A program made the position numbers and the translations under genes. Below the pieces are notes generated by a model. The model saw nothing but the letters and a program-made list of their open reading frames with translations, was not told where the DNA came from and ran no database searches. Shown here piece by piece: positions 1 to 6,216 of a stretch of 6,345 bases of DNA. Position 1 is the first letter of the stretch, and each line of letters opens with the position of its first letter. The DNA is from Candidatus Campbelliibacteriota bacterium (GTDB lineage: Bacteria > Patescibacteriota > Minisyncoccia > Phycocordibacterales > CSBR16-193): assembly GCA_007129455.1 (NCBI GenBank), contig SKVL01000019.1, forward strand, positions 1 to 6,345, written 5' to 3'.

Positions 1-224
1 CTCGACTCAACTTCAAACGTTAAGCGATGAGGCGAAGTCCGCCTTCTCCGAAAATGCACTTAAGTTTAATGAACTCTCAAACGAGATGTCCGAAGAAGCC
101 CGAGGCAACGTGGAAAGCTTCTCGACTCAACTTCAAACGTTAAGCGATGAGGCGAAGTCCGCCTTCTCCGAAAATGCACTTAAGTTTAATGAACTCTCAA
201 ACGAGATGTCCGAAGAAGCCCGAG
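1..224 (+). repeat. 120-bp-period tandem duplication inside the b-like gene
   Basis: Bases 1-104 are identical to 121-224, a period of 120 bp or exactly 40 codons, so the frame is kept. Identity stops abruptly at 105/225. The 16 bases 105-120 complete the first unit and have no match in the second. The window starts exactly inside this repeat, so further copies may lie upstream. Perfect DNA identity, including third codon positions, points to a recent duplication or gene conversion, or to an assembly artefact at a contig end. Confidence 0.95.
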
Positions 225-580
225 AACATTTGAAAAACTCAGTCAGGGAGGCGGTCAACGGAATCGAGTCGATAAGCGAGCAATCTCGCGAACGGATGAC
301 TGAGGAGATTAATAAGATGACAAAGGAGATTTCAATGGTTAAGGCGGAGATAAGAGAAATGTTAAAAGGTGCGGCGGACAAAGAACTCGAAGATCTGAAG
401 AAAGAAATGGAAGAACATAAAAAAGGCAGAATGAGGGTGGTTGATGAGCAGATAGTCACCTTGGTTGAGGAGACGGCGCAGATAGCTCTCAATACCAAAC
501 TGTCGCATGATGATCACAGGGAAGTTGTTCGCAACGCTTTGGATGAAGCGAAGAAGAGGGGAGTATTCAATCGGCTCTAG
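2..580 (+). CDS. atpF: b-like peripheral stalk subunit of F-type ATPase, 5' partial
   Basis: The reading frame is open to the left edge of the window, so the true start lies upstream; the first visible ATG (86) is internal to a repeat and is probably not the start. The visible 192 residues are almost entirely charged amphipathic helix and likely coiled coil, with no membrane segment; a b subunit would have its single N-terminal membrane helix upstream. The first ~75 residues are two copies of a 40-residue unit (STQLQTLSDEAK...), followed by degenerate related sequence. The last ~60 residues (about VDEQIVTLVEETAQIALNTK to the end) follow the b-subunit C-terminal pattern: a hydrophobic EE.A..AL helix, a 'kLshdDHR' turn, then a final helix. 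The position directly before a delta-like gene agrees with atpF. E. coli b is about 156 residues, so this protein is longer even without its N-terminus. Alternatives are an unrelated coiled-coil protein. The b assignment rests on pattern and context. Confidence 0.65.
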   Translation, partial: STQLQTLSDEAKSAFSENALKFNELSNEMSEEARGNVESFSTQLQTLSDEAKSAFSENALKFNELSNEMSEEAREHLKNSVREAVNGIESISEQSRERMTEEINKMTKEISMVKAEIREMLKGAADKELEDLKKEMEEHKKGRMRVVDEQIVTLVEETAQIALNTKLSHDDHREVVRNALDEAKKRGVFNRL

Positions 581-593
581 CGAATAAACATCT

Positions 594-1121
594 ATGACCT
601 TATCGGATATCATTTTTTCCAATACTTATACTTATACCGATTTTCATCGTCGTTTCTCTCTTTTGAAAGAGTTCGTGGAGTTTCTTTTTTATAAAAATAA
701 CCAAAAGCACCTGCCGATTTTGGAGCGTTTTGAAAGATTCTGTGCCGGGAGACAGATAATCGAAGAGAATAAAGAAGCGATTAAAGAATGGGGGGAGGAT
801 TTTTTTAAGGAAGTAGTCTCCTCCGATGATTTTTACAAGGTTTTGTCCGGTATTGAGGATGACTTTAAAAAATGCCCTCTTTTTGTCTTGCAGACTCCGG
901 TGAAGTTGCGGGTTGAAGATATCCGTGAGATTGGTAAGTGGGTTAAAAAAAACGTGGACGGAAGGGCTTTTATCATTCTCAAAGTTGACCCCGAGATTGG
1001 TGCGGGCTGTTTTTTCAGCTGGGGTAACGACCGATACGATATGACCTTTGAGAGCATGAGCAAAAGGCGATACAAGGAGATATCTTCTCGGGTTAAAGAA
1101 ATATTGAATTCAAATACTTGA
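594..1121 (+). CDS. atpH: delta (OSCP)-like subunit of F-type ATPase
   Basis: This encodes a 175-residue protein, the normal size for bacterial delta, which joins the b stalk to the top of the alpha/beta hexamer. The N-terminal ~95 residues are mostly helical and diverged (delta N-terminal domain). Residues ~98-170 match the delta C-terminal domain pattern: 'LQTPVKLRVEDIREIGKWV' corresponds to the usual 'a.pLs.ee...l...l', then 'ILKVDPEIGAGCFFSWG' corresponds to the family's 'v.vDpsliGGv.i.iGd', then a short strand and a basic final helix. The ATG is 13 nt after the b-like stop codon, with no clear Shine-Dalgarno sequence. It ends in TGA, which lies inside a small inverted repeat. The gene order b-delta-alpha supports the call; sequence alone is weaker because delta is the least conserved F1 subunit. 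Confidence 0.65.
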   Translation: MTLSDIIFSNTYTYTDFHRRFSLLKEFVEFLFYKNNQKHLPILERFERFCAGRQIIEENKEAIKEWGEDFFKEVVSSDDFYKVLSGIEDDFKKCPLFVLQTPVKLRVEDIREIGKWVKKNVDGRAFIILKVDPEIGAGCFFSWGNDRYDMTFESMSKRRYKEISSRVKEILNSNT

Positions 1122-1149
1122 ATTCGGAAGAAAAATTTCCAGTTTTTTT
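1106..1149 (+). terminator. possible weak intrinsic terminator after delta
   Basis: A perfect 8-bp inverted repeat (GAATTCAA, loop ATAC, TTGAATTC; 1106-1125) overlaps the delta stop codon. Directly after it, GGAAG/TTTCC (1126-1130 and 1136-1140, one G-T pair, loop AAAAA) is followed by AG and seven T (1143-1149). Both stems are AT-rich or short, so termination would be partial at best. The position between delta and alpha fits an attenuation point that separates stalk and F1 transcripts. Confidence 0.35.
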
Positions 1150-1195
1150 GATTGGCATTTGTTTTTTCCACTTCTTTTAGAGAGTGAAACGATAG

Positions 1196-1201
1196 TATAA
1201 T
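1196..1201 (+). promoter_or_regulatory. TATAAT -10 box, probable leaderless promoter for alpha
   Basis: A perfect consensus -10 hexamer ends 8 nt before the A of the alpha ATG. A transcript starting at the usual 6-8 nt downstream would begin at or within two bases of the start codon, giving a leaderless mRNA. No good -35 hexamer lies 16-18 nt upstream (TTGATT and TTGGCA in 1148-1157 are too far). No Shine-Dalgarno sequence precedes alpha, which agrees with leaderless initiation. Confidence 0.45.
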
Positions 1202-1209
1202 AAATAGAT

Positions 1210-2763
1210 ATGCTTGAAAATGTTATAAAAAGAGAGGTTGGTCATGTAACGCGGGTAAACAATTATCTGTTGAATATAAAAGGTCTGCCCTCGGTTCGTA
1301 TCAACGACGTTATTGTTGACGGGGAAGGAAGAAAGGCTGTGGTCCACTCTCTTTTACCCGAATCAATAGAAGCCCTTTTGCTTGATAACAGGCCTGTAAA
1401 TCCCGGTGTTGAGTTTTTTATTGACAGTGAAGGCTCTCGGATACATATAGGCGATCATCTTAAGGGTAAGATCGTTAACGCTTTGGGTGAAGTTGTTTCC
1501 GATGAAGGTATCGGTCGTCGATTTAAAAGCATGTTTTCACAAAATCTTTCTTTTGACAAAAAAGCTAGAGATATAGACTCCCGCGATTTTATAAACGAGC
1601 AGTTAGTGACCGGTTTTGCTTTGGTGGATATTACCCTTCCTATAGGAAAAGGACAAAGGGAGCTTATATACGGGCCGATACATAGCGGTAAAAATGATTT
1701 TTTGAGGGATGTGGTGATAAATCAAAAAAAACAAGGAAATGTTTGCATCTACGCCGCCATTGGTAAACCAACCAACTTTACTTCCGGTTTGATAAAGGCA
1801 TTGGAGGATGGAGACGCTTTGGATAACACTATAATAGTCTCCGCCCTGTCCGATGAGTCGGCTCCCATGATAACCGTTGCGCCGTCGACGGCCTTCTTGA
1901 TAGCGGAGCATTTTTGCAGTCAAGGTAAAGACGTTGTTCTTATACTGGATGATCTCGGAATCCACGCCAAGTATGTGAGAGAGACAGCTCTCCTTTCCAG
2001 TCAGTTTCCCGGTAGAGAGTCATATCCGGGCGATATGTTTTACAGACACGCAAGCTTGATGGAGCGAAGTGGAAGTTTCAATGAAAAACAAGGCAATGGA
2101 AGCATAACTCTTCTGCCCGTACTTGAAACTGACATGGAGGGTTTTACCAACATAATACCCACCAACTTGATGGGTTCGACCGACGGACATCTTCTATTCT
2201 CCAATGAGATTCATGCGGAGGGTTTCAAGCCGGCCATCTCGGTTTTGCAGTCGGTGACTCGTGTGGGACATATGACGCATAACAAAATCCAGCGAGAGTT
2301 GTCGACAAAACTCATTAACATACTTTCCGAATATCCGCGCCAGCAAGAGTACAGTCGATTTGGGACTCAGATAAGTTCTCATGCTCGTGACGTTCTTAAA
2401 AAAGGAAGGGTCATAAATGAACTACTGAATCAAAAAAATGTCGCTCTTATGTCAACCACCACACAGATAATGCTTTTATCTTTGGTCTTTACAGCTTTCT
2501 TTGAACCGGAAGACAGAGATGTTGATTTTTTAGGTTTTGAACGCGAAAACCTCGTAAAGGCGCTCGAAGAAGGGAAAACCTTGGCGGGCGCTCGTGAGAT
2601 GACCAAGTCCAAAGAAGCCAGTCTTTTCGATCTTCTGTCGGAACTTGAGAAGGGTCTTGGGGATCTGGAAATCGCAACCGGCAAGAAAAAAAAGACTCCT
2701 CCTGTTATCGGATCAGGCGAAGGACGGAAAGAAGAGCAAGATAAAAAAGAGACCGAAGCTTAA
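1210..2763 (+). CDS. atpA: F-type ATPase alpha subunit, divergent
   Basis: This 517-residue protein is the non-catalytic hexamer subunit, contributing the arginine finger to beta's active site. An N-terminal beta-barrel (~10-80) is followed by the nucleotide-binding domain and a helical C-terminal domain (~355-485). Visible motifs are 'LPIGKGQRELIYG' (143-155), P-loop GPIHSGKN (155-162), 'CIYAAIG' (179-185), Walker B DVVLILDD (241-248), 'PGRESYPGDMFY' (267-278), 'IIPTNL.GSTDG' (315-326) and 'SVTRVG' with the finger Arg at 351. Compared with GDRQTGKT of typical alpha, the P-loop keeps Gly and Lys161 but has Asn162 for the Mg-ligating Thr. An in-frame TAA at 1201-1203 fixes the start, so the usual ~20-residue N-terminal delta-binding helix is missing. 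Residues ~490-517 are a Lys/Glu-rich tail. It has no Shine-Dalgarno; the TATAAT at 1196 suggests a leaderless message. Identity as alpha rather than beta is clear from the PGREsYPGD and SVtRVG motifs. Confidence 0.95.
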   Translation: MLENVIKREVGHVTRVNNYLLNIKGLPSVRINDVIVDGEGRKAVVHSLLPESIEALLLDNRPVNPGVEFFIDSEGSRIHIGDHLKGKIVNALGEVVSDEGIGRRFKSMFSQNLSFDKKARDIDSRDFINEQLVTGFALVDITLPIGKGQRELIYGPIHSGKNDFLRDVVINQKKQGNVCIYAAIGKPTNFTSGLIKALEDGDALDNTIIVSALSDESAPMITVAPSTAFLIAEHFCSQGKDVVLILDDLGIHAKYVRETALLSSQFPGRESYPGDMFYRHASLMERSGSFNEKQGNGSITLLPVLETDMEGFTNIIPTNLMGSTDGHLLFSNEIHAEGFKPAISVLQSVTRVGHMTHNKIQRELSTKLINILSEYPRQQEYSRFGTQISSHARDVLKKGRVINELLNQKNVALMSTTTQIMLLSLVFTAFFEPEDRDVDFLGFERENLVKALEEGKTLAGAREMTKSKEASLFDLLSELEKGLGDLEIATGKKKKTPPVIGSGEGRKEEQDKKETEA

Positions 2764-2830
2764 TGTTTATGACGGGGCATTAAGAATAGATTTGTAGAAT
2801 GGAGATAAACAGCCTTTTATTTGAAATCCG

Positions 2831-3670
2831 ATGTCGTTGATAAAAAAAACAAAAGAGGAGTTGGAAGCCATTTTGTCAATTAAAACTCTCTCTGGAGTGA
2901 TGCGTGACTTGGCTGTTGAGAGAGTTCAACGCCTTCGAGAGGACTTTAAGAAAAATATGGATTTTTATGAAGAGATAGAGAAACTCTTCAATCAAGTCCA
3001 GGTTTTGGTCAATGAGCAGTATACAGGTATTGCCAACGAGATGAAGAAACGTCCGATAGCTAACATTGCCGTTACATCAAACCACAGATTTTACGGATCT
3101 TTAAATCAAGAGGTAATGGAAAGTTTTTTGAGAGATTGGGATAAAGCCAAAGATCACATTGTCATAGGTAAAACCGGTCAAGTATACATGGAGGAAAGAA
3201 ATTATGCAGAGCGATGCAAGTTTGCTTCTTTCGAGGAGGATAATCCCACCAGGTGGGAGATTCAGAAAGTTATCAGTTTGGCCAAAGGTTACAGTAAAGC
3301 AATTGTATATTTTCCTCAGTATAAAACCCCTTTCTTGCAAGTACCGGTGACCATGGACGTTGTTCGTCTTGCCGAAGGAAGTGAAAGTGGCCGCGGTGAC
3401 TTGAATCGTTTCATATTCGAGCCCGACCTTCCTTTGATACACGACTTTTTCTCAACTCAGGTTCAGTACATATTGATACAGAGGATCATGTTGGAGACGG
3501 ATCTGTCTCGAACCGCGACTCGCCTTGTGAGGATGGACAGCGCGGAAAACTCCGCTGTTGAAATGTATTCGAAAAAAAAGCGGGAGTTACATGATAGTAT
3601 ACAAAGACAACTTGATATACAGTTATTTGAGTCATTATCGGGAATTAAAAATGGAGTCAATAAAGAATAA
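2831..3670 (+). CDS. atpG: F-type ATPase gamma subunit, divergent
   Basis: This 279-residue protein is the central rotor shaft, close to the usual ~285 residues. The N-terminal helix (~1-60, LIKKTKEELEAILSIKTLSG...) and the C-terminal helix (~205-270) would form the antiparallel coiled coil inside the alpha/beta ring. Between them lies the Rossmann-like domain, opened by 'IAVTSNHRFYGSLNQ', which corresponds to the family's 'I.SD.GLCG.lN' with the Asp and Cys replaced. 'RFIFEPDL' (193-200) and 'SRTATRLVRMDSAENSA' (226-242) match the conserved 'y.yEP' and 'SE.aARM.AM..At.NA' blocks, the clearest evidence for gamma. It starts 67 nt after alpha with no close Shine-Dalgarno; a GGAG at 2801-2804 is 26 nt away, too far to decide the start. 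Its last 20 nt overlap the beta start, so translation of the two is probably coupled. Confidence 0.9.
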   Translation: MSLIKKTKEELEAILSIKTLSGVMRDLAVERVQRLREDFKKNMDFYEEIEKLFNQVQVLVNEQYTGIANEMKKRPIANIAVTSNHRFYGSLNQEVMESFLRDWDKAKDHIVIGKTGQVYMEERNYAERCKFASFEEDNPTRWEIQKVISLAKGYSKAIVYFPQYKTPFLQVPVTMDVVRLAEGSESGRGDLNRFIFEPDLPLIHDFFSTQVQYILIQRIMLETDLSRTATRLVRMDSAENSAVEMYSKKKRELHDSIQRQLDIQLFESLSGIKNGVNKE

Positions 3671-5063
3671 GGAGTTGAAATTCTTGGGCAGAGTTAAGGC
3701 CCTCAGGGGCCAGGTGGTCCAAATATCTTGTGAAACCGATTACAGGCCGGCGGTTCGTGAGCTTCTGTTGGCGGAGGATGACCATGACACTCACATGGAA
3801 GTTTATTCGTATTCGGACGATCACACCATAAACGCTTTGCTTCTCTCTCCGGTTGATTCCGTGTCCCGATACACCAGAGTAGTCACGACCGGAGGACAGA
3901 TATCCATTCCCGTCGGAGAGGGCGTCTTGGGACGAGTTATGAATCTCTACGGTCAACCCCAGGACGAGAAAGGCTTGATTAAAGCTAAAGCACTACGATC
4001 GATATATACCGAGGCCGATGACTCCGACAAGTTCAAGGCCTCGGAGCTGAAGATACAAGACACCGGCATCAAGGCCATAGACTTTTTCGCTCCCTTGCCC
4101 AGGGGAGGTAAACTCGGGATAATCGGAGGCGCGGGAGTCGGCAAGACGGTGCTTTTAACGGAGTTGATGCATAATATTCAACAGGAGAAGAACACAATTT
4201 CAATCTTCGCCGGCATAGGGGAGCGTATCAGGGAAGGTTACGAGTTGTGGCAGACACTCGAGAGTAGCGGGCTTATAGAAAAAACGGCGATGATAATGGG
4301 TAACGTCAATGAGAATGCCGCGGTTAGGTTCCGTGTCGCTTGGGCCGCTTCCGCTTTGGCGGAGCACTTTCGTGATGAAGAGAAAAAGGACGTTCTTTTC
4401 TTTGTTGACAACATGTTTCGTTTTGCTCAAGCTGGTGGGGAACTTTCCACTCTTCTTGATAACATTCCTTCCGAGTTCGGCTACCAGCCGACACTGCAGA
4501 CGGAGGTGGCGCAGTTCGAGAATCGAATTAAAAGTACCGCAAATCGTTACATAACCTCTGTTCAAACCATCTATGTTCCTTCGGACGAGCTTACCAATCC
4601 GGTTGTGACAACAACCCTTCCACATCTGGATGCCGCTCTGGTTCTCTCTCGTGATGTTGCTCAGGAAGGGAGATTGCCGGCCATAGATCCTTTCAGGTCC
4701 CAGTCTTCCATTGTTACCAAAGAGGCGCTTGGAGAGATGCACTATGTTGCCGTGACCAAAGCGGTTGAGCTGTTGAACCAATACAATCGCTTACATAGAA
4801 TCGTTGCCATAGTTGGAGAGGAGGAACTTTCCTTGGAGAATAGGAAGGCGTATCATAGAGCCCAACAGCTTATAAACTACATGACCCAGCCGTTCTTCTC
4901 GGCTGAAATACACACTGGAAGAAAAGGTGCTTTCGTTAAAAGGGAGGATTTGGTCAAAGACGTTTGCGATATAATAACCGGCAGTTTCGATGATGTCGTT
5001 GCGGATAAATTCAAATTCATAGGGAACCTCAAAGACGCAGGCATAAGGTCCGAAGGGAAATAG
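3651..5063 (+). CDS. atpD: F-type ATPase beta subunit, catalytic
   Basis: This 470-residue catalytic subunit is of normal family length. The frame is open further upstream inside gamma, but ATG 3651 is chosen because the beta-barrel (FLGRVKALRGQVVQI) begins ~10 residues after it and GGGAA lies 6 nt before it. Motifs: P-loop GGAGVGKT (159-166), 'FAGIGERIREG' (186-196) with catalytic Glu191 and Arg192, Walker B DVLFFVDN (247-254), 'DNMFRF' Arg257, 'GYQPTLQTEV' (277-286), 'SVQTIYVPSDELTNP' (303-317), 'HLDAALVLSR' (325-334), EELSLEN (391-397) in the DELSEED position, and 'QPFFSAEIHTG' (413-423). All residues needed for hydrolysis are present. Unusual are Leu342 where the adenine-stacking Tyr is expected (family 'LGIYPAVDP', here 'EGRLPAIDP') and His421 where the second pocket aromatic is expected ('AEVFTG', here 'AEIHTG'). 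It is the last ATPase gene; no epsilon gene follows. Confidence 0.96.
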   Translation: MESIKNKELKFLGRVKALRGQVVQISCETDYRPAVRELLLAEDDHDTHMEVYSYSDDHTINALLLSPVDSVSRYTRVVTTGGQISIPVGEGVLGRVMNLYGQPQDEKGLIKAKALRSIYTEADDSDKFKASELKIQDTGIKAIDFFAPLPRGGKLGIIGGAGVGKTVLLTELMHNIQQEKNTISIFAGIGERIREGYELWQTLESSGLIEKTAMIMGNVNENAAVRFRVAWAASALAEHFRDEEKKDVLFFVDNMFRFAQAGGELSTLLDNIPSEFGYQPTLQTEVAQFENRIKSTANRYITSVQTIYVPSDELTNPVVTTTLPHLDAALVLSRDVAQEGRLPAIDPFRSQSSIVTKEALGEMHYVAVTKAVELLNQYNRLHRIVAIVGEEELSLENRKAYHRAQQLINYMTQPFFSAEIHTGRKGAFVKREDLVKDVCDIITGSFDDVVADKFKFIGNLKDAGIRSEGK

Positions 5064-5116
5064 CTGTCTTTTGTTTAAATAAAAAGCTTATAAACCGAAA
5101 AAACCGACACTCCCAT

Positions 5117-5144
5117 TTGTTGAGATTACATTGTTGAGATTACA
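5117..5144 (+). repeat. 14-bp tandem repeat upstream of the surface-protein pseudogene
   Basis: TTGTTGAGATTACA occurs twice in perfect tandem (5117-5130, 5131-5144), followed by a partial third start (TTGGTTG). It sits 15 nt upstream of a TATAAT box, the place expected for an activator or operator site or a -35 region. It could equally be a chance slippage duplication. Confidence 0.8.
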
Positions 5145-5159
5145 TTGGTTGGTTGATAT

Positions 5160-5165
5160 TATAAT
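5160..5165 (+). promoter_or_regulatory. TATAAT -10 box upstream of the surface-protein pseudogene
   Basis: A perfect -10 hexamer lies 41 nt before ATG 5207, giving a leader of ~35 nt. The best -35 candidate is TTGAGA at 5134-5139 in the second repeat copy, but the 20-nt spacer is long. No convincing Shine-Dalgarno lies near the ATG. The gap 5064-5206 holds no other gene and no strong beta terminator that I can see. Confidence 0.35.
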
Positions 5166-5206
5166 AACAATAGTTGAGAGAAAAAGGTTAAAGAAAAGAC
5201 TTATCC

Positions 5207-6156
5207 ATGAGAGTCGGGGAACATCATCATTTATCAAAAAAGAGGTCAAACAAAAAAACCAAACTTTTTTCGCAAATCGGTTTGACGATCGTTTTTTTAT
5301 TTCTGCTTTTACCCATCTCAACCTGGGCCGCGACCGTCACTTGGAACGGAGGTGGTGACGGTATCAGCTGGAGTGACGGAGACAACTGAAGTACCGGTTT
5401 AACCCCGGCATTAGTGATGATGTGATTATAGAAACCGCCACGACTGTATAACTGACGGCTTCAACCACCATCCGGTCTCTTACCCTGGGAAACTCCAGCG
5501 GAACGACTACACCTACTTTATCTTTTACTTATGACGCCATCGGAACGAACGCACCGCTTATGATCGACGGTGTAGACCTGACCGTGCACAGCTCCTCCAC
5601 CATCACTCACTCAGCAGGAACCAATGTGGTGGTGAGGACTGTTGCAATTGAAGTAACCAATGGAGACCTTACCATCAACGAAGGCGGAACCATCGTTGTT
5701 TCCGGTAAAGGATATTCCCAAAGAAATGGCCCAGGAGCGGGAGCCAGCAGAGGTTTTAATGATGCTGGTGCGGGGGCAGGTCACGGTGGAGAGGGTGGTA
5801 ATGCCGCCGGTAGAGTGATTGGTTCGGCTTATGGTTCTGTTGTTGGGCCAACGACCTTGGGAAGCGGAGGGGGCGGTGGTGACGGCGGCAACAACAACGG
5901 CGGTGTGGTTAAAGTGACAGTTTTAGGTACCACTACTTTAAATGGAAGCATTATTGCAAAGGGGACAACAGGGAAAAGTGGAACTTGGGGTGCCGGCGGT
6001 CGCATTGCCGTCCACTACACCACCGACACCTAAACCATCACCAAGACTGCTTACGGTGGATCATTTGGTCATCAAGCCGGAGCGGCAGGAACTGTTTATA
6101 CTAAAGACACAGGCCAAGCTTATAGGAATCTTGTGGTGGATAACGATGGCACCTGA
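5207..6156 (+). pseudogene. decayed glycine-rich secreted surface protein
   Basis: The N-terminus is a long signal peptide: a basic region (KKRSNKKTK), a hydrophobic core (about residues 24-36) and likely cleavage after TWA or TWAA. The mature part begins 'TVTWNGGGDGISWSDGDN', the opening typical of large repeat-rich surface proteins, where the next residue is normally Trp; here it is TGA (5387). A frameshift near 5408 (one base lost after CCGG, or two gained) moves the coding frame to that containing 5410. That frame runs on with TAA at 5449 and 6031 and TGA at 6154. It reads 'SDDVIIETATTV', beta-rich Thr/Ser segments, a Gly/Asn-rich stretch (about 5725-5910), then 'GAGGRIAVHYTTDT', 'ITKTAYGGSFG' and 'GAAGTVYTKDTGQAYRNLVV', blocks I associate with LamG-linked surface proteins of candidate-phylum bacteria. 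Similarity ends at about 6156. Four stops plus a frameshift indicate a pseudogene, because stop codons of all three types end the neighbouring genes normally. The longest intact piece is 5560-6033. Confidence 0.75.
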
Positions 6157-6160
6157 TTTA

Positions 6161-6216
6161 GTGTATACATGTTGTCCATATTTTAATATTTATGGGACAA
6201 CTGGTATATATTACAC
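6161..6216 (+). repeat. imperfect inverted repeat followed by a T run
   Basis: GTTGTCC (6171-6177) pairs with GGACAAC (6195-6201), extended inward by ATA/TAT past one bulged G around a 10-nt loop. It extends outward, after a 2x2 mismatch, by TATAC (6164-6168) with GTATA (6204-6208) and then GTG/CAC with a bulge. Five T follow at 6218-6222. It could act as a terminator for the decayed gene or be the remains of a mobile or regulatory hairpin; it starts right where surface-protein similarity ends. Confidence 0.45.

Noticed and set aside
86..88. First visible ATG of the b-like frame as the start of the gene
   Set aside because: The frame is open to base 2, and this ATG recurs at 206 in the second repeat copy. 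The protein very probably starts upstream of the window.
1..240. CRISPR-like repeat array
   Set aside because: The repeat is 120 bp, in frame and coding, with no short repeat-spacer structure.
2799..2840. A 13-codon open frame ending over the gamma start, as a leader peptide
   Set aside because: It is too short to distinguish from chance, has no ribosome-binding site, and its sequence suggests nothing.
3558..3650. Longer beta protein starting at ATG 3558 inside gamma
   Set aside because: It would add 31 residues without family similarity and overlap gamma by 113 nt. ATG 3651 gives the standard N-terminus.
4309..4554. Open frames on both strands inside beta and alpha
   Set aside because: They are other-frame readings of strongly conserved ATPase coding sequence, with no recognisable protein features.
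5064..5110. A terminator after beta
   Set aside because: GTTTA...TAAAC gives only a 5-bp AT stem without a T run. I see no convincing hairpin.
5207..6156. Alternative genetic code (stop codons read as sense)
   Set aside because: Delta ends in TGA, alpha and gamma in TAA, and b and beta in TAG, all at family-typical lengths. The frameshift would not be explained either.
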